In this document: positions 24,101-36,100 of the stretch, one piece after another | How positions within the stretch are numbered: the first letter of the stretch is position 1 | How the letters are laid out: the number at the start of each line of letters is the position of its first letter | Program-made: the position numbers and the translations under genes | The notes under the pieces: model-generated | What the model saw: the letters and a program-made list of their open reading frames with translations, nothing else | Told to the model about the DNA's origin: nothing | Databases searched by the model: none | NCBI RefSeq assembly: GCF_031753505.1 | Contig: NC_089682.1 | Span: 61,204,561 to 61,268,560 of the forward strand | DNA from: Anomalospiza imberbis | Lineage: Eukaryota > Chordata > Aves > Passeriformes > Viduidae | Length of the DNA stretch: 64,000 nt | Direction of reading: 5' to 3'

Positions 24101-27100
24101 TCCTTCCATTACATTTATTGGTGTTTGCGTCCTGGTCAGTCACAGGCACTGAACCCACACACTCTTTATTCTGCATTGTTGTGCCACAGCCTCTTTGCCC
24201 ATGCACATCTTTAGTTCTATTGGTCACATACTCAGATAAATACATCTGAGGGCAACTTAGTGGGTTAATGGGCATTATAAAATGAATACATAATAACAAA
24301 AATGATAAAGGATGAAAAGGATGAACACTCAGAAAACTATTATTTCAGGGGAAGAGAAAATTAAATTTGAGCATCAACGACCTAGCAGGTTAAATTCAAG
24401 CATTATTGATTGGCAACACATTTTGTTCATCAAAATAGAGGAGACATTGACTTTTCAGAGAATTACTGCAGAAATGCTTAATTTTACAAATATCAAATAA
24501 AAAAATAAGTGAATTTTCAGTTAGATCTTTTTACATTGTCTTGTAGTATGTACAACCAAAACATGGGAGTCTTTTTTCCTCTGTGATTCATCTACTTGTG
24601 CATAATGTCTTACATGTAATAATGAGGCTGACTTGGATAATTTTTATTAGCCAAACAGACAACAGTAAGAAAGAAAAATAAACAAAACATGCTTTAACAT
24701 GAGTAAAAGTATACCAGCTAGTAAGAATAAAGACTGCTTTAGAAAACAGACCTGTTGTGTGTCTGACGTGCTAGGAAAGAGTGTGTTGACTCATTGTTTT
24801 TCTTCCTGGTAGGATTAACTTGGCACAGGAGCTTCTCTGGCACCTTAGAAACCAAAATGTTGTTGTTATTGCTATTATACGTTTCTAGGAAATGACAGAT
24901 AATAATTTTTTTCAAATTATTTCAGCTGTGGTAGCCTTTGCCTTTGTCAGTAATGCTTCTTGCCCCCTTTTTTTTTCTAAATAAGATGACATCTTGGAAG
25001 TATGTTTTTAAATTGTTTTCATAAAATTAAAAGGAACTATAAGTAAGAAAATATACTTGCATATGCATTTGTCCTGGTTTGGGACAAATTTGGGAGGGAA
25101 CGTCCAAAGGGATATTCCCTAAAGGGCAAAATTCAGCGGCTCTTCCTCCCACCTGTTCGGGTGATAAACCTCCTTCGAGAAAAGCAGAAGAGTCTGTTTA
25201 TTTAACAAGCAAAGTATTCACAAACATGAGAAAATGAAAAATATTAAACCATGGAACCTCTCGTTGTTCTGAAGAGATGGCACATTCAGAGAGAGTCCTC
25301 TGTCACTTCAGAGTCCTTTTCGTGGGTGTGTCCTCGGTTTTCTCTCAGTCTCTCTGGGGCTCGGGTCCGCTGTCCCGGCCGCACTGCAGTTTGGGGGCCC
25401 TCGGACAATAGTCCGGGTGTTCCCGGACCGAACAATGGCTTAACAGTTCCAAAAAAACCCTTCTGGCTTCAGCTAACGAGAGGAAAAACCAGCGAAAACG
25501 GCGAGGAAAAACTCCCCGCCTGTCTGCAGAGCGGAGAACTCCGAGAGCACTGCTTGCCTCTGTGTTTTGAATACAGCCGCGAAAAGAATTCCACCGCTTT
25601 TCCTTCTCCCCCCGCTTCGCTGTCAGATCTAGTTTTAAAGGTGCAGAACTTATTTCTGGGCTAAACAGACGAATGGGGATACAATCCAGCATCATAAAGT
25701 CGTCCTAGGACAGCGTTTTAGAGTTACTTGTGGCTGTGACAACAGCCAGAGTTTCTAGAAAAATAGCTGGTCATAGAAATGATGGAGTTGTACAGTTCAC
25801 CACTGCAGCATAATGTACAAAGTGGTGGGAAGGGGATAAGTTGAACCAAAAAATATTTAGGAAAGAACAGGTCTTCACACACTGATTTTTAACATCTCTA
25901 GCCTTTTCTTCCTGACAAAGCAAGGAAAATGAACAGAGTAAAGAGAAAAGCTTGGTTTAGGTTATTGCAAGGTTATCTGCCCTGCTGTATTTTTTATCTA
26001 ATTCTTTCAACACTATTTTTTTCTGCAATCCTTTCAGTCTTGTATTTTCAGACACTGAGAGCTTTGATCCAATGAGCAAATTTGATTGCTTATTCTTCAC
26101 TTGGTGCAATTCCTCATTCTTTGTAGTTGCTGCTTATCTGTTCTCTTATAAGGTGTGTTGTAAGAGTCCTTTAGGGCCAAATCCTGCTCTGCTAAATTCA
26201 ATAGGAATAATAATTTCTGCTTTAACAAAAATGGGATTGAATCCTTTGTCCTCTGCAAATAAGTGCTGTCCCCAAATGCCCTATTTGGCAACCCAGTTTC
26301 TACTACCTTGAACACGTGTTCCTCTTTATATTCAGAGAGAAGATGGTAAGGAAAATGCCTTTCCTCTTACAGTAGCAATTAAAGCTCCTTATTATCCTAA
26401 AAGGAAGTGGCAGGGGAGGCTACACATCTATTGACAGTGTTTATGATAACCCACATGAAAGTCTGGAGCATACAAACATTTAGGGTAACTTTTCCCTGGA
26501 GATGTCTGTAAGAAATACTGGGACATCCTTGTGCCTGTAAGGAAGAGAGATGTTTTTAAAAACAGTGCAAACAAGTTGCTCCTGAGTGATTCATTGGTTT
26601 AGATGCTGTGTAGAATAATAGATGGGAAAAGATAATGAGCCTGTGAGGTCATTTAGGGTTGCTGCCTGCACTGGTTTGTGGAGCAGTCTCCTTTAAGTAA
26701 TCCTGGGAATGGATTTGCCTTCAATCCCACAATAGTTTATAGATACTTTTCCCAGTCACAAGGATGTTGTCTCCTCTCAAAAGGTAGTGGCTCCAAGTGT
26801 ACTAATAGCTGTAGGCAAATGAGGAGTAAGGATAGATGGAGCAGACTGGGAAGCAGGATTAGTACATTTGGTTTAGAGGGCAACAGTTGTTTTGACACTT
26901 CTACGGTGCAGTGTCTCAACACATAATGTGTAATCCGAGTAACAATAGTGCTGCCTCAGAGGCAGGTTCATTGCAATACTGAGTGCAGATACCATCTCCT
27001 GCTGTAATTGTTTCTTGAGATGGGCTTTCCTTCTGGCTCACAACTGCCGTTCATTAGTATCGTGAGGGGGCACGTAAACTTGACAGAGCAGGTATGTAGG

Positions 27101-30100
27101 GAAATGATGTGGTTTGGCTGGGAGTCATTGCAAGGAGAAATACTTAATAGTCGTGCAATATTGCAACTACGTATCGGGTATCATATTCATTAACTATTAT
27201 TCATTACTCAAATAACTACATATATAGGGTTCCATATATGCCTCCGTGTGTGTACAAATATAAACATGCACAAGCAGTTTAGAGGTTTTATTTGATGAGT
27301 TGGGCATGATAGCACAATTCAAAAGCAGCATATTCACAGATAACGACTAGATATGATGCCAAGCCTGTACCAGTAAAGACCTTACAGTGTTTAAGCACTG
27401 AAGTCAGTGTTTGTGCAAGACTTGAACTCCGTTTCTCAGCGCAAGGCGTGTTCGTGCAGTGCCTGGTATGGTCGATGTTAGAGTGACTGTGGGGTTTTTA
27501 CATTTCCCTTTGCTCTGAAATGCGTAAGTGTGCAGCAAACAGCTGTTTCTCTGTCCGTCCTGTGGCTTCCCGGCCGCGGGCGCTCGGGTGGCGGCGCTGC
27601 CCCGGGACACGCCGGGAGCGGGCGCCGGGCGGTGCTGCCGGCGGCCGCCGCCGGGGGGCGCCAGGGCCCCGCCCGCCGGCTGCCCGGGAGCGGCGATCGC
27701 AGCGCCTCGTCCCGCGGGAGGAGCGATTCGGCCCGGTGGGTTCTAAAAGCCCGCGGGGATGGACCGTAACAGGTGCTCGCCGCTTTCGGGACTTCAGCAG
27801 AACTGCCCAGGGCTTGTTTCCCGGGCAGTCGCTGAGGCGGCAGCCTCTTCTCAAGCAGCTCCTGCCTTCCTCTCTCTGCTTTTACTCCTCCCAGTATCTT
27901 GGATCCCCTTTGGTAAGGTCACAGGAGTGAGGTCATGGAGTTGGCTCTTGAGAGCACATTGTTCATCCCCTCCTGTTTCACATCAGTGCTAGGCTGCGTT
28001 CCAGGCTGCACAATGTATTTACGGTGTTGAGTCACTCCCATGGTGTGGTAATATCTGCGATGATTAACATTTTTGCCTTTGTAATAAGTTTATTTGGAAT
28101 GGCTAGTACTTGTGCATGTGGCTGTGTAATCTTCTTCAAGGGAAATACTCACTTCCCAAAAATGTCTCCCTCCAGCCTTCCTGTCCATCAGATGCCGCAA
28201 CATGCACGGTAGGGGCTAGTATGGACAATGAATTCTATAAATTCCAGATCAAAATATACCAATTTCCAGACTAGATGTTTAATTTTAAGTTTGTTCTGTG
28301 AAGTAGTATTGTCTCAGATGAGTTTTTATTTAAATTGATAACTGAAGCAACTTATGTTCTCTGAGAGCATCTGTATTCCTGGACACAGATTTTTACCACT
28401 GATTAAGGAGGCAGATTTACATGAAAGCCTTGCTCAAACATTGGTATTACATCTCCAGGCTGTGCACGAAGTCTTGTTTTGTTGCCATCAGAATCAGTTG
28501 GGGGTGTGGATTTGCTGTGTTTGCATCTATACTTTCGACACTAGTGTAATATAATTTGAAAACAAGTAACTTTGCATGTCCCTTGCACTATTCCCACTCC
28601 TTTGCAATTGAACCTTGTTCTTTTCTGTCCAGCTACACAATTCATTCCTATGACCTCTTGGTCTAAAATCTGAACTTGCTACTAAGTATCTTCTTCAGTT
28701 GCATCCACATGTGTGTATCTTGCTCGGGCTGCACCTCCGTGTGGCAGAACATTCATATTCATTATTAGTTGCCTCCATCCATATTGAACACAAACAGAAT
28801 CACTATGCATCAAGGAAAGAGGAAAATGTGATAAACTTGTTGAACGTGTTTCATGAATATCTATTAGCTGAATTCTCAATTTACTGTTCTCTTTTGCATG
28901 GAAAATGTGTGTAGTGGACACCTCATTGTCAGGGTGTCAGTGATCTACCCTTAGAAAAGAAAAATAATCTTGTTATTACTTCTATTTAAATGAGTGAATA
29001 AATATCATAAAAATTGCTTTATTTAGAGCATTATTTATTCTAATTTGATTATTGGATCAACTTAATCTTACTTTCAGTTAGTTTTAGAATGCATATGGAT
29101 TGCCTTATTTTTGCAAGGAAAAAAGATGCACTTCCTCAAGGAAGAGAATAATGCAAGCATATGAGTCATCCACTTAACCTGGTCCCATAATCTCATTTGT
29201 TAAACAGTAGAATGTTGCTGTCACTAAAACTTTTATGTGATTGCTGTGAATGTATCACGTCTCACTGACTTTGTAAAAGCCATTATATGTAGAGATATAC
29301 TGTAAATACTTTAATGAAAAACAGGGAGTGTTCCTAATGATGGCCCTGTAATATCTAAAATGGTTTAATTTCTTTTCATTTTCAGCAAACTTCTGAAGAG
29401 AAAGAAGTCTGAAAAGGGGCTGCAGGGAGTGACTGGACAATGGTTTGAAGAAATAAAAAGAAGAAAATTTCAGAATTACATTGATGTCAATAGAATGTTA
29501 AAACCACCATTAGAGCATCAGCTAAGGAAGAGCAAAAACACCAGTGAGTTGCATTTGTCCATTTCCTCATCTATATAATACTGGTCACCAGAGCAATGTC
29601 TTATGGCATGTCAGAGTGTAATAGCTAAGGAGTTTCTGAAATTGCACTGAGCTTCTTCTCATATCATAGTTTTACTAAAGATGTATTTTCAAAATGGGTA
29701 TGTTTCTTTGAGCAGGTTCTGTTAAAAGCAGAGATGGGATTCACAACAGAAAACCCCTGATATTTTTATGCCGTAGTTAGAATCGTAGTATGGCCCAGGT
29801 TGGAAGGACAGCAGAAGATCTCCAGGTCCAGTTTTTCATAGGAAAGGGAACCTGGATGAGATTATTTGGCACTGTTTGCAGTCACATCTTGTAAACCTCT
29901 AGTGATGGGGACTCTGAGGAGGCTGTCCCAGTGATTAATTGTTCTCACTGTAAAAAATGTCTTTATTAATAAAAATGAAATTGCTATAATTATAGCAAAT
30001 ATAGTGGTAGTTTCCCAATGAAAGCAGTGATGTCTGCATTTACAAAAAGGTTGTGGTTTAACCCCAGCTGGCAGCAAAGCACTACACAGCCACTCACTCC

Positions 30101-33100
30101 CTCACTGTGGAAGGGGGTGAGAATTGGAGGGCTAAAAGTGAATTGAGGTAAAGGCAGTTGATAGATAAAGCAAAAGCCACGCACACAAGCGAAGCAAAGC
30201 AAGGCCTTCATTCACCACTCCCCACAGTCAGGCAGGTGTTCAGCATCTCCAGGGCCCCATCACATGCAACGGTGACATGAAGAGACAAATGCCGTCACTA
30301 TGAATGTCCCCCCCTTCCTTCTTTTTCACCTAGATTTTACATGCTGAGTATGACGCCGTATGGTATGGGATATCCACCAGGTCAGCTGGGGCCAGCTGTC
30401 CCAGCTGTGTCCCCTCCTGCCTCCTTGTGCACAAATCCACTCATTGATGAGGTGGGGTGAGAAGCAGAAAAGCTTGGCTCTATGTAAGCCCTGCTCAGCA
30501 GTAAGAAAAACATCCCTGAATTACCAACACTGTTCTCAGCAAAAGTCCAGAATGTTAGCCCCATATTAGCTACTATGGAAATAAGTAATTATAACAGCCA
30601 AATCCAGCACATTCTTTACTCCTTATTCCATGTCACTTACATCATGCTCAGGTCCCACACTATCCAGTATATCCCCATTAACCACCCCACTGCCTTCACC
30701 TTGTGTGTGCTCCAGCTTAGACTTACCCATATAGTGCAGTGTCTCAGGGGTATACCTACTCCAAGTAGAGCCACAGACTCTTCAGGGGTATACTTGCTGC
30801 AGCATGGACTTATCCACAGCCCCAGTTCATTTGAGGTGCACCTTTTCCAGCATGGCCTCCTCCATGGGCCACAATGCCTTCAGAAATGCACCTACTCCAA
30901 CATGGCTTTACCCATGGCTGCAGTCCCTGCAGAGGAGTACTTGCTCTGTCGTGGGCTTATGCATGGCCACACACTTTGAGGTTCTCCAGCATGACCACAT
31001 GCACAACCACAGATTCTTCAAGGTGTACCTTTTACAGACTTATTCCTGGTCACAATCCCTTCAGAGGTACACCATAACCATGGCACATAACCATTCCACC
31101 AAGGAGCACTAAGTTCTAATTTACAGCCTGGCAAGCAAGCCCCATGGCAAACACTGGAGCCTGTCAATTAATAGCCAACAGCAAGAACAGTGATAAATTC
31201 AGTCTAGCACATTCCACTGAGATCTGTCGCACTTCGAGCCTTACATTGGGCATCCTAAAGAACTCTTGTGGTTTAACCCCAGCCATCTACTAAGCACCAC
31301 CTAGTGGATCATTCATTTGACCCCCATCAGGATGGGCAGGAGGCTAAAAGGGAGAGAACTCATGAGTTCAGATAAAGACATTTTCATACGTAAAGGATAA
31401 GCCTTACACATGAGGAAGCAAACCAAAGAATTAAGTCACCACTTCCTGCAGGCAGGCAGGTGTTCAGCTGTCCCCAGGAAAGCTGGGCTCCATCACACAC
31501 AGTGGTTGCTTGGGAACACAAACACTATCACTCTGAACATCCTCCCTTCCTTCTTTTCCCCTCAGCTTTCTAAGCTGAGCACGGTGCTGTATGGTCCCTT
31601 GGGTCAGCTGGGGTCAGCTGTCCCAGCTGTGTCCCCTCCCAGCTCCTTGTGCACACTGAGCACACTTGCTTGTAGGGTGGGGTGAGATGCAGGAAAGGCC
31701 TTAACTGTGTAAGTGCTGCTCAGCAGTGACTAAAACATCCCTGTATTACTGACACTGCTTCCAGCACAAATCCAGAACATAGCCCATGCAGGTGGCTATG
31801 GAAAAAAAATAACTATATGGGCCAAAACAAACACCAAAAAATTTGGCTTTGCCTAGTTTTCTTAAAAAACTAAAAGCACCTAAATGACATTTGGAATAAG
31901 TAGATGAGTTTGGGTAAGAAAGGTTTGACTATACCAGTGCAAAACTTTTTCTGGTAACACTGGGCTAAAGGCTTGCTAGTGCTTATTATCAGGGTGAGTG
32001 TCAAAGCCTGAAAAGTTGGCCCGACCAGGAAGCAATTTCTTGGGATGTCATTTCACAGGTTCTGATGCCCATCCAAAATGAACATGCACAAGAAACATGG
32101 TGTCTCTATAAAAAGCATGGTATTCTGTACTGTCTTTCATCTTCTGTCCAGATAGTTCTCATGTATAATATATGCTTTCATTCCATTCACACTTCTGCAT
32201 GTTTTTCATTGAGCTCCTCCTATTTGTGCTTCATAACAACTTGAAGCAGAGTCACGCATTTCAAAAGAAAAGTGAAACCTTAAACATTCTCCTCATACTA
32301 CATACCTGCACAGAACAGATCTCAGTCTTTCCTGACCTTTTATCCCAAACATCCCCTCTAGTCCTCAGCTACCTACTATTTTTCTCTTTCAAAGATGGTC
32401 TAATGGACTAAACTCTGTGTAACTGTTCTCTGGTATTTAACTTTGAAAGCACCTGTTCCTATTTCAGATCCGAAGAAGGGCTTGTTGCCTCAGAGGCTTG
32501 TCTGATATTTCCAACTGTATAAGCTGGCTAAATAAAAGATAGTACTTCTACCTGCAAGCCTTGCTGTGTCTACATCCCTAGACCATCCTGGCTATGGCAG
32601 TGCTATTAGGACTCTTTTGATGTCACCTGCATTGTCAAATCAATGCCACCAAGAGATTAGGCTTTGAAAGGGGTAAAGAATGAGGCATTTTGAAGTACAC
32701 AGAGATTTTCACTGAAGGGAAGGCCATGTATTACACACAAGATTTAAATCACATGACCTGAATTATTCACTTAATTTTGGACAACGTCCAAAATGCTGCC
32801 CCTTGCTATTGTTATAAATGACACTTTGCCCTAATTTCTGGGTTTGCTTTCTCCTACAATCATGGGATAAGCCATTTTCAGCCTGTTGTATTGTTTCAGG
32901 CATGGGTTGCTTTAAATGGAAAAAAATTGTAATCCTTATTCCTGAGTGGTGTCTTGTTTCCTTATATCCTCCAGTTCGCTGTGGTGTGGTGCAGATCCTG
33001 CTGCTTCATTCCCTTTTCTATAAGTGATACTCATCATCATCATCTTCCCACTAAATGCCAGCTGCTTTTACAGGCAGACTGAGTTTATGTTCTATTTGAA

Positions 33101-36100
33101 TAAAACAAGTCATAACCTTCCCAAAGGAATTATTCACGATATCTTGCATTCAAAATTCAGATGTGATATGCAGTTTGTAGCAGAAAAAAAAGGTACTCCA
33201 GTGTCCACAAGAGTCCCATTGTAAGGAAATCTGTGATACAGAAGACACATTAGTCTGCATTAGTGTTATGTAGTTACACTACAGTCAGTTAGGTCATTGT
33301 ATATTTTGGGTTGTCGCATTTGTATATATTTGGGATATTAAGTTGTTAGGTCATTGTATATATTTGGGTTGTCACAAATGTAAAAAGAAAGTGAGTAATG
33401 ATTGTGGGTGCCTCAATTTTCAAATGTTCGATTTGCCTGTATTTTAAAACAGGTATGATTTTCAAGTAATTGATTCTGATTACTTTGTGAAAATTAGCCT
33501 CATGTATCTCACATGCATCACCCAAAATAAATAATATATTCTGCACCTTTAGACCTGTTTATCTTTCTCTGTCTTCTAGTTAGTCATTATAAACCAGTAT
33601 GTCACATAGTCTGTCCAAAAATGTCAAAACTGGATTTATCTGCCATAAAAGGTAAGCAAAATAAAATTGTTTATTAAAATATAACATTTATGTATATTTT
33701 AATACTGTATTTATTAAGAACTTGAAACAAATCTACTTTTTATCACATTTTTAGATCATCAAGAAATAAAAATGTCATCCCGCACAAATCCTCAAGCACA
33801 AAAGAACACTTCAGCTTCCTTTCTGGGATTCAGATCACCTTTTGCTTGGCTTTCCTCCTTTAGAAGATCAAGGAAAACCCAGACTCAGAAGCAACCACGG
33901 TGAGCTATAATCATAACATATATTATTTCCAGCTTTAAAAAAGTATATGAATTGTTCTGTGGTTTAGAACAAAGTTCTACAGTTTTAGAAAATTTTCTTA
34001 AATTATTTTCTCAGCCTTTTGCTTTTTACCTCATTGGAAAGATTGGGATTTTACTTGGTCCTGTAATGAGAGATTATCTGTATTGTGTCAGAAAAAAGAG
34101 GACTTAGTCACAAGTAGCAGGTAGAATCTCTTGGCTAAATCTATTTTGCTTAGGTTTTGCATAAAGACTTAAAATATATGAAAGACTGAAGACTTTGGAG
34201 CAGCTGCATCCTGTTTCATTCCCTCTCAAGAGGACATGGTGTAAGGTGCATGGGGATCTGGTGCCCTATGGCTGTGATAAAATAGGAAAGCACAGCTTTC
34301 CCAAGTCATAGCAGAGAGTACCGGCCCCAGGCAGCTCTGCTGCATCAGTTCCCACCATTTCTAGCCCAGAGGCAGCTTAGAGGCAGCCCTGCAGCTTTAG
34401 CTCCAGCCAGGCAAACCAGACAGCTCTCGGCCCATTTGCCTTCTGTGCTTTTTTTGTTGTGCTTTGGTTTCAGTACTGGGGTTTGCTTTGGTTTACTTTG
34501 GTTTTTGAATCTGAACCAAAGTTGGTCTCATACGCAGCTCTGGAGCTGTTGTTTGAAGAGCATCCTTCTCCTTTGCCATTCTCAGGGCTGAAGCTGCTGT
34601 TCAGAGGAAAAGGGGTGAGGGGAAGCTACAGTCAGGCTGGTTAGGCTGACTGATCTCTCTTCACTTTTGTCCTGTGTGGCTGTAGGTCAGCAACACGTGA
34701 ATGAAGGCTTACTATTCTTGTGTGCCTCTTGGAGTAATGTTTGGGACAGGCAATCACAGGTAGAACTGCATTGTGCAGTGCTGTGAAATCTAAGTATAAA
34801 GGTGCAAGGTCTTTGGTACAAAAAGCTGATTTTCGCTCAGTGAATCTCAGATTGGTATTCTGGTCTGTGCCTGGGGCTCCCTGCTGGCATGATGGCAAGA
34901 CAAGGAACAGCTGTAATAAACAATGACAGGTAATGCAAGCCTCTAAAGAAATTATGATTAGTCTGATACGTAGGTTTTGTAACAGAGCAGCTTGCTATTG
35001 TGGAGTGTTTGTATCAAAGCAGGAGATTTAAGAAGTTTAAGTAGAGGCTGTGAGGTTAGCTTTGTGGATTTTCACTGGTAATAATTCTCTTACATAACAA
35101 CACAACATAGAAAAAGAACATGCAGTGTTAACACTGCTCCATACCTGTCATCTTCTCCTTCCTCTTTCTTGTGACCTGGCAATGCCTCTTGTCCTAGAAC
35201 ACAGAAATGCTGGGCCACAGTCTTCGCTGAAGAATAAAGGGACACTTGTGTAACTGAGAATCAGATTTCAAGGGTGCTTTATCCTGGTGCACAGCGAGGT
35301 AGCCAATGCACACAAGAAGGTCGAGGCTTTGCCGTAGAATCTAAGCACTGAAATGATTTCTTAGTTTAAGAAGGCAAAAAAACCAAACCGTGCCTACTCG
35401 TTACATCAGCTTTTCTTGTGTGTTTATCTGGCTTTTCCATGGAAAATCTATCGTATCTCAGGCTCAGATGCCTTTGATTTCTGACCGAGCACAACTTGAA
35501 AAATAAACAAGTCAATCCTGACGTGTAACTGAGCTGATTGCTACATTTTCTAGTCACGCCTCTCTGTTGAAAACTTCCCCCACCCTCTTCTAGGTGTTGC
35601 CGTGGCATGTGGTTTGCTTTATGCATAGGCAAAACACTGAAATAATCTGCCTCTCACCAGGTAGAGTTATTTTGGAGAGCTAGTGAAACACTATAGGACG
35701 CAGCACTGTAAATCCTGTAAGTAAGCCTAACTGGCAGAAGCTTTTCAATGGCTAAACATTAATGGCTGGTTAGAGGGTCCTTTCAGTTCTGGAGAGACAG
35801 TTTCGGCAGCTGCGGAGGTGTGCTACTGTGAGAATAAATTATGGATGCTGCAGGAAGGAGTGCACTTACATGGAGATACAGAAGATGCTAATAAAAGGTT
35901 TGTAACTGTAGTCTGAAGGCAGTTTGATCGCTTTCGGTTCAAAGGTGTCAGTTCTTGAAATCATCCTTACTATTTTCTATACATGTAAGTGTGATTCATC
36001 CTGGACAAAAATGCTGTTTAATTGTGTTTTCAGCATATGTGAGTTATGTATTTGGTTTTTAGTTGGTTTCTTATGTAGTACTGATAAGAATAGTATTGAA

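Larger units (their letters stand above)
12134..29385 (+). other. EXPH5 intron 1 (17.3 kb)
   Basis: Starts gtaccg and ends ttttcag. Between the separately listed features (MIR-like relic, GC-rich block, duplications, solo LTR, second CpG island) the DNA is AT-rich, with short chance frames and no recognised gene. (ATT)n-type runs occur near 19325. Confidence 0.75.
30052..31836 (-). mobile_element. Short LTR-flanked ERVK-type endogenous retrovirus remnant
   Basis: Two direct LTR copies (30052-30611 and 31267-31836) flank only 655 bp. Orientation is minus: on that strand the LTRs end in a '...GGTTAAACCACA'-type terminus, and a purine-rich stretch GGAATAAGGAGTAAAGAA (30612-30629, reversed) sits just before the 3' LTR, as a polypurine tract should. 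The body is mostly a minisatellite, with no gag, pol or env frame, so this is an internally deleted or non-autonomous copy. The LTRs differ visibly from each other, so the insertion is not recent. No clean target duplication is seen. Confidence 0.8.
29544..33579 (+). other. EXPH5 intron 2 (4.0 kb)
   Basis: Holds the CR1 fragment, the LTR-flanked element and a tandem duplication listed separately. The rest (31837-33287) is AT-rich and shows no further gene or repeat that I recognise. Confidence 0.75.

Noticed and set aside
23856..24299. ORFs of 147 (minus) and 124 (plus) codons
   Set aside because: They occupy the same DNA on opposite strands, with no recognisable domain, inside EXPH5 intron 1.
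30575..31112. ORFs of 102-134 codons in the LTR element body
   Set aside because: They are translations of the minisatellite and differ completely between frames; not viral genes.
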